64,000 bases of DNA from Amycolatopsis methanolica 239 (GTDB lineage Bacteria; Actinomycetota; Actinomycetes; Mycobacteriales; Pseudonocardiaceae). Positions 16,026-23,741 of the stretch are shown here, piece after piece (position 1 is the stretch's first letter; every line of letters begins with the position of its first letter). Under the pieces are notes generated by a model, which saw nothing but the letters and a program-made list of their open reading frames with translations, had not been told where the DNA came from and searched no databases. The DNA lies in NCBI RefSeq assembly GCF_000739085.1, contig NZ_CP009110.1, positions 496,001-560,000 on the forward strand, in the 5' to 3' direction. The translations under genes were made by a program, and so were the position numbers.

Positions 16026-16688
16026 TTACCCGCCGGCGTTCACACGATCGGCTACTCGATCGATCGCCAGTGCGGCTGCGACCACCACGGCCAGGGACGT
16101 GCAGAACCCGCCGATCGTGTCGGTGAGGTAGTGGACCCGGGACGCGGTCTGCGACCACGACATCGCCGCGCCGCACAGCACCCCGAGGCCGAGCACGAGC
16201 GGCAGCCCGGCGCGACCGAGCCGGAACCGGTCGGCGAGCAGCAGTCCGACTACCATCCCGAGCGATGTGACCAGTGCGGTGTGCCCGCTGGGGTAGGACA
16301 GGTGGTCGCCGTTGATGGTCCGGTCCACCACGGGTTTCACCACGGTGGTGAGCACGCCGGTCGCGGCGGGCCCGGCGACGGCGAGCAGCGCGAGGCGACG
16401 GCGGCGCGTGGCGAAGCAGACCACGGCGAGGACCACGACCAGCCCCGCGGCCCACCCCGGATCACCCGCGGTCCCGACGGCCCACGAGATGTCGAACGAC
16501 AACGACGGCTCACGCACGCTGTCCCGCAACGCCTCGTACGCGCCGTGGTCGAGCGCGGAGCCGGCGCCGTCACCGGTGAACACCACGCCGAGCACGACCG
16601 CCACGACCCCCGCGACGACGGCGGCAGCCGCCAGCGGGGCGCGCAGCACGGGCGGGACGGCGGGCCGCGGGACGTTCGTCTGCTTCAC
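16026..16688 (-). CDS. PAP2-family membrane phosphatase (copy 2)
   Basis: 220 residues from GTG 16688; the frame runs to 16766 but those codons look non-coding. Motifs are VVKPVVDRTINGDHLSYPSG, then SGHTA, then RVHYLTDTIGG, closely matching the copy at 4478-5146 (KPVVGRTINGPHLSFPSG; VVHYPTDTLGG). About six membrane helices are present. It probably dephosphorylates an isoprenoid carrier. It heads a minus-strand group with the beta-helix and nucleotidyltransferase genes (58- and 12-base gaps). Confidence 0.82.
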   Translation of the reverse strand: MKQTNVPRPAVPPVLRAPLAAAAVVAGVVAVVLGVVFTGDGAGSALDHGAYEALRDSVREPSLSFDISWAVGTAGDPGWAAGLVVVLAVVCFATRRRRLALLAVAGPAATGVLTTVVKPVVDRTINGDHLSYPSGHTALVTSLGMVVGLLLADRFRLGRAGLPLVLGLGVLCGAAMSWSQTASRVHYLTDTIGGFCTSLAVVVAAALAIDRVADRVNAGG

Positions 16689-16899
16689 GTGGGGAAGTCG
16701 CCGCCAGTCGGCGGATTGTTTCCACCCGGCAGGCGGAAATGGTGAGCCGAATGCATCACACGCCATTGTCGTGACGCGGGCTGATCCGGCCGGGGGAGTC
16801 CTTCCGCGACTTCCGGGACACGGGCTCCTGGCCGTGACCTGCTCAGCGGCGGGAATCCGGACGATCCGGACACCTACCTGGCGACGTACCCGTGGACAC

Positions 16900-17328
16900 T
16901 GCCGAGCCTTTATCGGTCGCCCTTTTCCAGGTTCTGTCGGTCGGCGTCGCTATTGTGATGCTGCGTATTTTGGCAAAATGGGCGACGCCACACTTGGCCG
17001 ATCTCGTGGTTCCGCGGCCAGGGCGAACACGTCGAGTAGGCTGCCCAGTTGCACGGGACCTCGCGGTGCTGAGTTGCGATGTGGCGCCGACCGGGCTTAG
17101 CAACCCCGTCCAGCGGCGCTTCGACCTGCTCAGGCAGCTCTCGCGCTGGGGTCTGACCGAGCCGCCCGCGTGGTTGCAGCTCGCGGTTCCAGCGGCTTCT
17201 ACCACGCGCCGTATGACCTGCTGGTGCTCTTCGTGCCGGTTGCGCTGGGCATCGGCATGGCGGTGCGCGGTGAGCTGACCCGCACGGCGGACTGCGTCGC
17301 GGTGGGCGCGGTCTTGCCGCCGCCTTGG
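16900..17328 (+). pseudogene. Possible relic of a membrane glycosyltransferase
   Basis: The 640 bases between the PAP2 gene and hddA hold no intact gene. Two frames carry short protein-like stretches in order: NPVQRRFDLLRQLSRWG and LTEPPAWLQLAVP in one, then FYHAPYDLLVLFVPVALG and IGMAVRGEL in another. The hydrophobic 'YDLLVLFVP' segment resembles the last helices of GT87/DUF2029-type mannosyltransferases. This is weak evidence for a truncated, frameshifted gene. Bases 16689-16900 show nothing recognisable. Confidence 0.3.
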
Positions 17329-18318
17329 TCAGCTCCAGATGTCGCGGTGCACGTTGAAGATGATCCGGGACCCCAGCCGCTCCAGTTTGATCGGTAGTTC
17401 CGTCATCGTGGCGAGCCGGGCGCGCACCGCCTGCTGGTGCTCCAGCGGGCAGCTGACCAGCAGGAACCCGCCGCCGCCCGCGCCGGTCACCTTCGCCCCG
17501 GTCGCGCCCGCCGACAGCGCCCCGTCGACGGCCTCGTCGATCTGCTGGTTGGACACCCCGGCCGCGAGCGAGCGCTTGGCCTCCCAGCTCTTGCGCAGCG
17601 CGGTGCCCAGCGCGGACAGCTCACCGCCGCGCAGGCCGTCCGCCGCCTCGCCGGCGAGGTCGCGCAACTGCCCCAGCTGGGCGAGCTTGTTCCCGACGTT
17701 CGCGTTCTGCTCGCCGAGGATCTTGTCGGCGCTGCGGGTGATGCCGGTGAAGAACAACATCAGCTCGTCCTGCAGCTTCCGCCAGTCCGCCCGCGGCAGG
17801 TCGATCTGCTCGACCCCGACCGCGTCGCCCGGCCCGAACTGCAGGTCGCACAACCCGCCGAAGGCGGCCGCGTACTGGTCCTGCTTCCCGATCGGCTTGC
17901 GGCACCGGTCGATCTCGATCGCGCACGCCCGGTCGGCCAGCTCCTCGGCCGCCACCTGCCTGCCCTGGTAGGCGAACAACGCGTGCAGCAGGCCCACCGT
18001 CACCGAGGACGACGACCCGAGCCCGGAGCCGGCCGACGGGATGTCGGCGAGCGTGGTGATCTCCACGCCGCTGCGCACCCCGGTCATGTGCATGGCCTCG
18101 CGCACCAGCTCGTGCTCGAGGTCCTCGACCCGGGAGACGATCTCCTTGCGCGAGTAGTTGACGTAGATCTCGTCGTCGAAGCGCTGCTTGACCACGACGT
18201 AGACGTACTTGTCGATGGCGGCGTTGAGCACCCGGCCGCCGTGCTCCCGGTAGTAGCTGGGCAGATCGGTCCCGCCACCGACGAGCCCGATGCGCAGCGG
18301 GGTCTGGGTGATGATCAC
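17329..18318 (-). CDS. hddA: GHMP kinase: D-glycero-alpha-D-manno-heptose 7-phosphate kinase
   Basis: 329 residues from a GTG that overlaps the upstream stop (GTGA). The N-terminus IITQTPLRIGLVGGGTDLPSY is characteristic of HddA-type kinases. The GHMP ATP loop is IPSAGSGLGSSSSVTVG at about 93-109, and KVTGAGGGGFLLV is the C-terminal glycine motif. It would phosphorylate heptose 7-phosphate at O1 to the 1,7-bisphosphate. With GmhB-GmhA (21263) and HddC (18315) it completes the GDP-heptose pathway. It is the last gene of the long minus-strand locus. Confidence 0.87.
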   Translation of the reverse strand: MIITQTPLRIGLVGGGTDLPSYYREHGGRVLNAAIDKYVYVVVKQRFDDEIYVNYSRKEIVSRVEDLEHELVREAMHMTGVRSGVEITTLADIPSAGSGLGSSSSVTVGLLHALFAYQGRQVAAEELADRACAIEIDRCRKPIGKQDQYAAAFGGLCDLQFGPGDAVGVEQIDLPRADWRKLQDELMLFFTGITRSADKILGEQNANVGNKLAQLGQLRDLAGEAADGLRGGELSALGTALRKSWEAKRSLAAGVSNQQIDEAVDGALSAGATGAKVTGAGGGGFLLVSCPLEHQQAVRARLATMTELPIKLERLGSRIIFNVHRDIWS

Positions 18319-19013
18319 GATGCTCGCCTGCCTTGCCAGACTTCGCGCGCCCTGGCCAGGGCCGCGGGGGTGCCGATGTCGAGGAACCAGGAGTCGCCGA
18401 GGGAGACCGCGCGGGCGCGCCCGACGAGTTCGGGCAGCAGGTGGTAGCCGATGTCCCGGGGCGGCGGGCCGATCAGGTCGAGCACGGCGGGGGAGAACGC
18501 GTACATCCCCGCATTGGCCAAAGAACCGGTCGGCTTCGCTGGCTTTTCGGTGAACCCCGTCACCAGACCGTCGGCAACCGTGAGGATCCCGCACTGGGTC
18601 GGATCGGGCGCCCGGAACACCGACAGCGTCGCGATCGCGCCGCCCGCGCGGTGCGCCTCGATCAGGACCCGCAGGTCGAAGTCGGTCAGGTTGTCCGCGT
18701 TGAGCGCCAGGAACATCTCCTCGCCCGCGACGAAGTCCCGGTTCGCCGACACGGTGCCCGCGCTGCCGAGCAGTTCCGGCTCCTCGGCGGTGCGCACGAG
18801 CGGGCCGCCCCGCCGCTCGGCCAGGTGCGCCCACACCAGCGGCGCGAGGTGGTGCAGGTTGACCAGCACCTCGTCCACACCGGCGGCCTCGAGCGCGTCC
18901 AGCCAGATGTCCAGCATCGGCCGCCCGCCGATCTCGACGAGGCACTTGGGCGTGTGGTCGGTCAGGGGCCGCAACCGCGTCCCCAGCCCGGCCGCGAGCA
19001 GGAACGCCTTCAC
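18315..19013 (-). CDS. hddC: Heptose 1-phosphate nucleotidyltransferase
   Basis: 232 residues from GTG 19013, overlapping the previous stop; the longer frame start is not supported. The nucleotidyltransferase signature is at the N-terminus (FLLAAGLGTRLRPLT, then PKCLVEIGGRPML). The acidic LALNADNLTDF and FTEKP motifs follow. Position directly between the kinase and the epimerase supports D-glycero-alpha-D-manno-heptose 1-phosphate guanylyltransferase rather than a mannose-1-phosphate enzyme, although base choice (GTP or other) cannot be proved from sequence. Confidence 0.83.
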   Translation of the reverse strand: MKAFLLAAGLGTRLRPLTDHTPKCLVEIGGRPMLDIWLDALEAAGVDEVLVNLHHLAPLVWAHLAERRGGPLVRTAEEPELLGSAGTVSANRDFVAGEEMFLALNADNLTDFDLRVLIEAHRAGGAIATLSVFRAPDPTQCGILTVADGLVTGFTEKPAKPTGSLANAGMYAFSPAVLDLIGPPPRDIGYHLLPELVGRARAVSLGDSWFLDIGTPAALARAREVWQGRRAS

Positions 19014-20122
19014 GAGCCCGCCTTGCGCACCACGCCGAGCGAGCGCATCTTCGCGTCGGCCTCGGCGAGGATCTCGTCCAGGCCGCGCACGTCCCGCAAC
19101 CACGCCGCGTACTCGGCGACAGAGTCCGCCGGGGTCCGCTTCGGGGACCAGCCCAGCTGCTTGAGCGTGTCGACGTCGGAGAGGATGTGCCGGGTGTCGC
19201 CGAACCGGTACTCGCCGCTGATCCGGCCCGGCCGGTCCGATCCGTACTGCCGGCGCACGACCTCGGCGAACTCCTGGGTGGTGTACCCGGCCCCGCCGCC
19301 CACGTTGAACACCCGCCCCGCCGCGCGGTCGTCAGCGAGCACCAGCACGTTCGCGTCGACGACGTCGTGGATGTTGACGTAGTCGCGGATGTTCTGCCCG
19401 TCCTCGTACAGCGTCGGCGCGCCGCCGAGCAGGTAGTGCAGGTTGAAGATGCGGCACGCGCCGGAGTAGGCGTTGTAGACCGACTGCCGCGGGCCCTGCA
19501 CGATGCTGTAGCGCAGGGCGACGGTCGGGATGCCGTAGCGGCGCCCGAGGTTGACCGCCACGACCTCCTCGCCGTGCTTGGACATGCCGTAGGCGTTCTG
19601 GGGGTTGGCGACGCGTTCCGGCGTCGGCAGCACCTCGATCGGCTCGCCGCACACCGCGCAGCCGATGTCCCAGCGCGCGGCCCGCAGCGCGGACTCCGGG
19701 CGCATGTCCGGCGTCTGCTCGCCGTGCACCGCGCACCGGTACAGCCCTTCGCCCATCGCCGCCTGCGAGGACGCCACGACGATCCGCTGCAGGTCCAGCT
19801 TCTCGGCGACCACGATCTCGTAGATCATCGCGGTCGAGGTGACGTTGACGTCGGTGAACTTCGCGAAGTCCGGCAGGTAGTCCTGGTAGGCGGCGAAGTG
19901 GTAGACCGCGTCCACGCGGCGCAGCAGGTTGCGCATCAGGTCGCGGTTGCGCACGTCGCCCTCGTAGAACTCCACGCCGGGCGTGAGGTGGTTCGGCCTG
20001 CCGCCGCGGTGCACCGGCGCGGCCAGCACGTCCAGCACGACCACCTCGTGCCCCAGCTCGACGAGCCGGTCGCAGGTGTGCGAGCCGATGAACCCGGCGC
20101 CGCCGGTGACCAGGACCCTCAT
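19010..20122 (-). CDS. NAD-dependent sugar epimerase with zinc-ribbon insert (dTDP-L-rhamnose 4-epimerase-like)
   Basis: 370 residues. The Rossmann motif is VTGGAGFIGSH at 5-15 and the SDR catalytic Tyr/Lys is NAYGMSKHGEE. Between the catalytic Ser region (VASSQAAMGEG) and the Tyr is an insert with LYRCAVHG and later IGCAVCGEPIEVLPTPE. The Cys/His pattern looks like a zinc ribbon and is typical of the dTDP-L-rhamnose 4-epimerase (Tle) group. The product would be an uncommon 6-deoxysugar nucleotide. Alternatively it acts on the GDP-heptose made by its neighbours. It overlaps the genes on both sides by 4 bases. Confidence 0.82.
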   Translation of the reverse strand: MRVLVTGGAGFIGSHTCDRLVELGHEVVVLDVLAAPVHRGGRPNHLTPGVEFYEGDVRNRDLMRNLLRRVDAVYHFAAYQDYLPDFAKFTDVNVTSTAMIYEIVVAEKLDLQRIVVASSQAAMGEGLYRCAVHGEQTPDMRPESALRAARWDIGCAVCGEPIEVLPTPERVANPQNAYGMSKHGEEVVAVNLGRRYGIPTVALRYSIVQGPRQSVYNAYSGACRIFNLHYLLGGAPTLYEDGQNIRDYVNIHDVVDANVLVLADDRAAGRVFNVGGGAGYTTQEFAEVVRRQYGSDRPGRISGEYRFGDTRHILSDVDTLKQLGWSPKRTPADSVAEYAAWLRDVRGLDEILAEADAKMRSLGVVRKAGS

Positions 20123-21258
20123 CGGGTGTGCCCCTCGTGGACTTCGCGGTACACGTCGAGCGTGCGCGCGGCAGTGGCCGCCCAGGTGAACTCGCTCGCG
20201 CGTTCCGGTCCGCGGGCGCGCAGCCGCTCGCTCTCCGGGCCGCAGGCCTTGACGATCTGGTCGGCGATCGAGTCCGCGTCCTTCGGGTCGGCCAGCAGCG
20301 CCGCCCCGCCCGCGGTCTCCGGCATCGCGGTGAGGTTGGAGGTGACCACCGGGCACGCCGAGGCCATGGCCTCCAGGATCGGCAGGCCGAACGTCTCGTT
20401 GTGCGACGGGTACACGAACACCTCCGCGGCGCGGTAGAAGTGCACCGTCTCCTCCAGCGGCACGCCACCCACCCACACGATGTCGTCCGCCACGCCGAGC
20501 CGCGCGGCGAGCGCCTTGAGCTCGCCGACGTACTCGACGTCCCGGCCAGGTCCGACGACGACCAGCTGCCTGCCGCCGAGGTCGGACTTCGCCGCGGCGA
20601 ACGCGCGGATCAGTCCCTCGCAGTTCTTGTACGGCCACAGCGACGACACGAACAACACGAAGTTCTCGCGCACCCCGTACCGCTTCGCGACGTGTGCGAA
20701 CGCCTCGTCCCGGTCGCCGGGGTTGAACAGCTCGTGGTCCACCGCCTCCGGGATGAGCCGGATCTTCGCCGGATCCACGTTCAGGTACTGCTGCACCTCG
20801 TCGACCAGGCTGCGCGAGTTGAGGATGATCGCGTCGGCCAGGCGGGCGGTGCGCGGGTAGCTCAGCTGGCGGTACAGCCGCGCGGGCGGGGAGATCGCGT
20901 GCGGCGTCGTGTACGCGTGCAGCGTCTTGATGTGCACCACCAGCTTCGGTGCGGACTTCACGATCGGCGCCATCAGCGTGTTCAGCACGTCGATCCCGCT
21001 CAGCGGCAGCCGCAGCGGCGAGTACAGGTGCTCCGACAGCGTGCGCAGGTTGCGCTTCTCGTTGGACCACGGGTAGGTGATGTAGCCGACGCTGCGGCCG
21101 TAGTCGTGCGCAGGCCGTGACTTCGGGCTCACCATCAGGTGGAACGACTCGCCGTCGCGGAGCAGCCGGGTCATCTCGGGGATGACGCGGGTCCAGAACC
21201 AGTGCGCGCCCGACGGGTTGAACGGGTCGTCGGTGAGCAGGTTGATCGCGACGCGCAT
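20119..21258 (-). CDS. Family 4 glycosyltransferase
   Basis: 379 residues, GT-B fold. The C-terminal donor-binding half has the GT4 E-x7-E motif in VFVYPSHNETFGLPILEAMASACPVV. The region before it, NFVLFVSSLWPYKNCEGLIRAF, is the usual start of the second Rossmann domain. The N-terminal half has the acceptor-side HIKTLHAYTTPHAI. It is coupled to the epimerase gene (ATGA) and lies 4 bases after the GmhB-GmhA fusion, so it may transfer heptose or the epimerised sugar. Confidence 0.86.
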   Translation of the reverse strand: MRVAINLLTDDPFNPSGAHWFWTRVIPEMTRLLRDGESFHLMVSPKSRPAHDYGRSVGYITYPWSNEKRNLRTLSEHLYSPLRLPLSGIDVLNTLMAPIVKSAPKLVVHIKTLHAYTTPHAISPPARLYRQLSYPRTARLADAIILNSRSLVDEVQQYLNVDPAKIRLIPEAVDHELFNPGDRDEAFAHVAKRYGVRENFVLFVSSLWPYKNCEGLIRAFAAAKSDLGGRQLVVVGPGRDVEYVGELKALAARLGVADDIVWVGGVPLEETVHFYRAAEVFVYPSHNETFGLPILEAMASACPVVTSNLTAMPETAGGAALLADPKDADSIADQIVKACGPESERLRARGPERASEFTWAATAARTLDVYREVHEGHTR

Positions 21259-21262
21259 GCGG

Positions 21263-22450
21263 TCAGAATGTCTGCGAGACAACGGCATCTGGGGTCATCC
21301 TCGACTGTCGGACGTACTGGGCCAGCAGGTGCATGCACGCCTGGTGGGCGTCTTCGACGACGCCGTAGTTGGCGGAGCCGACGTGGATGGAGACCTCGGC
21401 GCGGCGCCGGGCCGGCCCGCCGGCGAAGCCGGTGAGCGCGATGGTCGGCATGTCGTGCGCCGTCGCCCAGTCCAGTGCCCGCACGATGTTCGGCGAGCGG
21501 CCCGAGGACGAGATGACGATCAGCACGTCGCCCGGCCGCGCCTGGGACTGCAGCTGGTACTCGAAGACGTGCTCGTAGCCGAGGTCGTTGGCGATCGCGC
21601 TGAACAGCTCCACGTTGGTGCTCAGGCTCTGCACGCGCGTGGTGACCCCGGTGCCGTTGCGCACGCCCTTCACGTGGTCGCACTGCAGGTGGTTGGCGAT
21701 CGACGCGGATCCGCCGTTGCCGCAGGCGAACACGGCCGAATCGCGGTCGTAGGCGGCGTTCAGGATCTTCGCCGCGCGGCTGACCTGCTCCAGGTCCACG
21801 GTGGCGAAGGCGCGCGCCAGCTCGGCGACGTAGGCGCCGCCGTAGGAGTCGGCCCGGTGGAACTTCGCGGCCGGGAACTTGGGCGCCTTCTGCTGCTCCG
21901 GCGCCGGCGCGGTGTCGCCGCCGAGGATGAACCGCACGGCGGCGGCGAGATCGGGGAACGCGTCCACGCCCATCACGGCCGAGCCGGGCGGCCCGACGTG
22001 CAGCGGTTTCGCGCCGACGGCCCGCGCGAGCCCGACGTCGGCGGGGCTGTCCCCGACCACCCACGACGCGGAAAGGTCCAGGTCGAGCGCTTCTCCGGCG
22101 GCCAGCGCCATGCCCGGCCCCGGCTTGCGGTCGGCGCTGCGCCGGGCGAACGCCTCGACGATGCCGTCCGGGTGGTAGGGGCAGAACAGCCACAGGTCCA
22201 CGTGCGCGCCGTGCCGCGCCATCTCGGCGATCATGTGCTTGTGGACCTGCTCCACGTCGGCGATGCCGTAGTACCCGCGGGCGACGCCGGCCTGGTTGGT
22301 CACCACGGCGACCGGGACGCCGGCCCGGTTGAGCGCGGCGATCGCCGCGATGGCCCCGTCGATGAACTCGACCCGGTCGACGGAGCCGACATACCCGCTG
22401 TCGACGATGATCGTGCCGTCGCGATCGAGCAGAACCCCTGGCTGGCTCAC
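21263..22450 (-). CDS. gmhBA: Fusion of heptose bisphosphate phosphatase (GmhB) and sedoheptulose 7-phosphate isomerase (GmhA)
   Basis: 395 residues, two domains. Residues 1-~180 are a HAD phosphatase: LLDRDGTII near 7-15, VVTNQAGVARG and VVGDSPADVG. Residues ~195-395 are a SIS isomerase: FACGNGGSASIANHL, QSLSTNVELFSAIANDLGYE and VLIVISSSGRSPNIV. The two would convert sedoheptulose 7-phosphate to heptose 7-phosphate and remove the 7-phosphate after HddA acts. In GmhB the zinc site is CxH...CxC. Here FCPYHPDG keeps the first half, but the second CxC is replaced (VEAFARRSADRKP), so zinc is probably not bound. Confidence 0.87.
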   Translation of the reverse strand: MSQPGVLLDRDGTIIVDSGYVGSVDRVEFIDGAIAAIAALNRAGVPVAVVTNQAGVARGYYGIADVEQVHKHMIAEMARHGAHVDLWLFCPYHPDGIVEAFARRSADRKPGPGMALAAGEALDLDLSASWVVGDSPADVGLARAVGAKPLHVGPPGSAVMGVDAFPDLAAAVRFILGGDTAPAPEQQKAPKFPAAKFHRADSYGGAYVAELARAFATVDLEQVSRAAKILNAAYDRDSAVFACGNGGSASIANHLQCDHVKGVRNGTGVTTRVQSLSTNVELFSAIANDLGYEHVFEYQLQSQARPGDVLIVISSSGRSPNIVRALDWATAHDMPTIALTGFAGGPARRRAEVSIHVGSANYGVVEDAHQACMHLLAQYVRQSRMTPDAVVSQTF

Positions 22451-22517
22451 GGTTCGACCACCTCTCTGCGATGTCTTGAGGTCGCGTGCGGGCGCTGGTC
22501 CGTTACGGGCGCGGCGC

Positions 22518-23741
22518 TCACCGCGATACCGTCCTTTGTGGAGTACCGGCGAGCAGGCCGGCCGCGACCGCCAGGTGCAGCAGGTACGGCGAGGCGTCCC
22601 CGAGGCCGGCTTCGGTGTAGGAGGCCGCGAGGCAGTACGTGATCAGGAACAACGCGCACGCCCGCCCCGGCGACGGCGGGCGGGCGATGGCCACCACGAC
22701 CACCGTCACCAGGAACAACACGACGATCGTGGCGCCCAGGTAGCCCTGCTCGTGGTAGACGGCCAGCCAGCTGTTGTCGATGGGCAGGCCGTCGAAGGAC
22801 TTGTTGGACAGCCCGGTGCCGAAGATCTCTTCGAACCAGGTGCGCGGGGCGGACAGCAGCCGCTCCCACACCTTCGCGCGGCCGGTGAGGTTGCCGAAGT
22901 TCTCCGCGTCCTGGCCGCGCAGGACCCAGGTCTGCAGCAGGGGCCCGAGCAGGACGGCGCCGATCCCGGCAACCGCGATGCCCCAGGCGAACGCCTTGCG
23001 GGCGCGGCCGCTGGTGAGCCACATCGACAGCATCGCGACGACGAGCCCGGAGACCAGGCCGAGGGTCGCGGTGCGGGTGTGGGTCAGCACGAGCAGGACG
23101 ATCGCCGGGCCGGTGACCATGACCACGCTGCGCGCGTCGGTGAGCCTGTTGATCCACAGCAGCATGGCCAGCCCGGCGACGATCGCGGCGTACTGCCCGA
23201 TCTGAGTCGGGGTCAGCGGCCACAGCACGCCGGTGAGCCTGCCGTCGTTGAGTTCCGGCATGGCCAGACCGGGCGAGATCACCAGGCCGACGGCGACGGA
23301 GACCAGCAGCACGGTCAGCACCCTGATGTGCTGGCGGACGAACCAGATAGAGCCGTTCATCCACGGGCTGATCAACCACAACGTCCCGACGAACAACCCG
23401 AGCCTGGCGCACCGGAACAGCGAGCCGAAGCCGGACTCCATGCGCACGCTGCTCGCGAAGCTCGCGACCAGCAGCAGGCTGAGCAGCACCAGGAACGCGC
23501 TGGGCCGGATCTTCAGGCGCGGGTTGAGGATCAGGGCGAGCGCGAACGCGATGCCGACCGCGCTCATCGTGAGGACCTGGGTGACCGGGCGCGGGATCGG
23601 GATGAGCGCCGAGACGCCCTGGGTGGCGAGGGTGTTGAAGATCATCAAGGCCCAGATCGCGCCCAGGATCCGGAAGGTGCGCGGGCTTCGGGCGACGTCG
23701 TCCTCGTCGAGTGTCCGCGGCCGGATGCCGGTGAGGCTCAT
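22518..23741 (-). CDS. O-antigen ligase/polymerase-like membrane protein
   Basis: 407 residues with about ten to twelve hydrophobic helices (for example FRILGAIWALMIFNTLA, VLTVLLVSVAVGLVISPG, IVVLFLVTVVVVAIA). A larger loop between late helices carries NLTGRAKVWERLL and GTGLSNKSFDGLPIDNSW, the R-x-x-x-W and NSW-type motifs of the Wzy/WaaL superfamily. It would polymerise repeat units or ligate the finished chain. The ATG overlaps the beta-helix stop by one base. A 67-base gap separates it from gmhBA, the largest break within 17.3-31 kb. Confidence 0.83.
   Translation of the reverse strand: MSLTGIRPRTLDEDDVARSPRTFRILGAIWALMIFNTLATQGVSALIPIPRPVTQVLTMSAVGIAFALALILNPRLKIRPSAFLVLLSLLLVASFASSVRMESGFGSLFRCARLGLFVGTLWLISPWMNGSIWFVRQHIRVLTVLLVSVAVGLVISPGLAMPELNDGRLTGVLWPLTPTQIGQYAAIVAGLAMLLWINRLTDARSVVMVTGPAIVLLVLTHTRTATLGLVSGLVVAMLSMWLTSGRARKAFAWGIAVAGIGAVLLGPLLQTWVLRGQDAENFGNLTGRAKVWERLLSAPRTWFEEIFGTGLSNKSFDGLPIDNSWLAVYHEQGYLGATIVVLFLVTVVVVAIARPPSPGRACALFLITYCLAASYTEAGLGDASPYLLHLAVAAGLLAGTPQRTVSR

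Noticed and set aside
16892..17278. 128-residue open frame on the plus strand as a real gene
   Set aside because: No ribosome site, no family match and shifting similarity between frames; treated as a relic.
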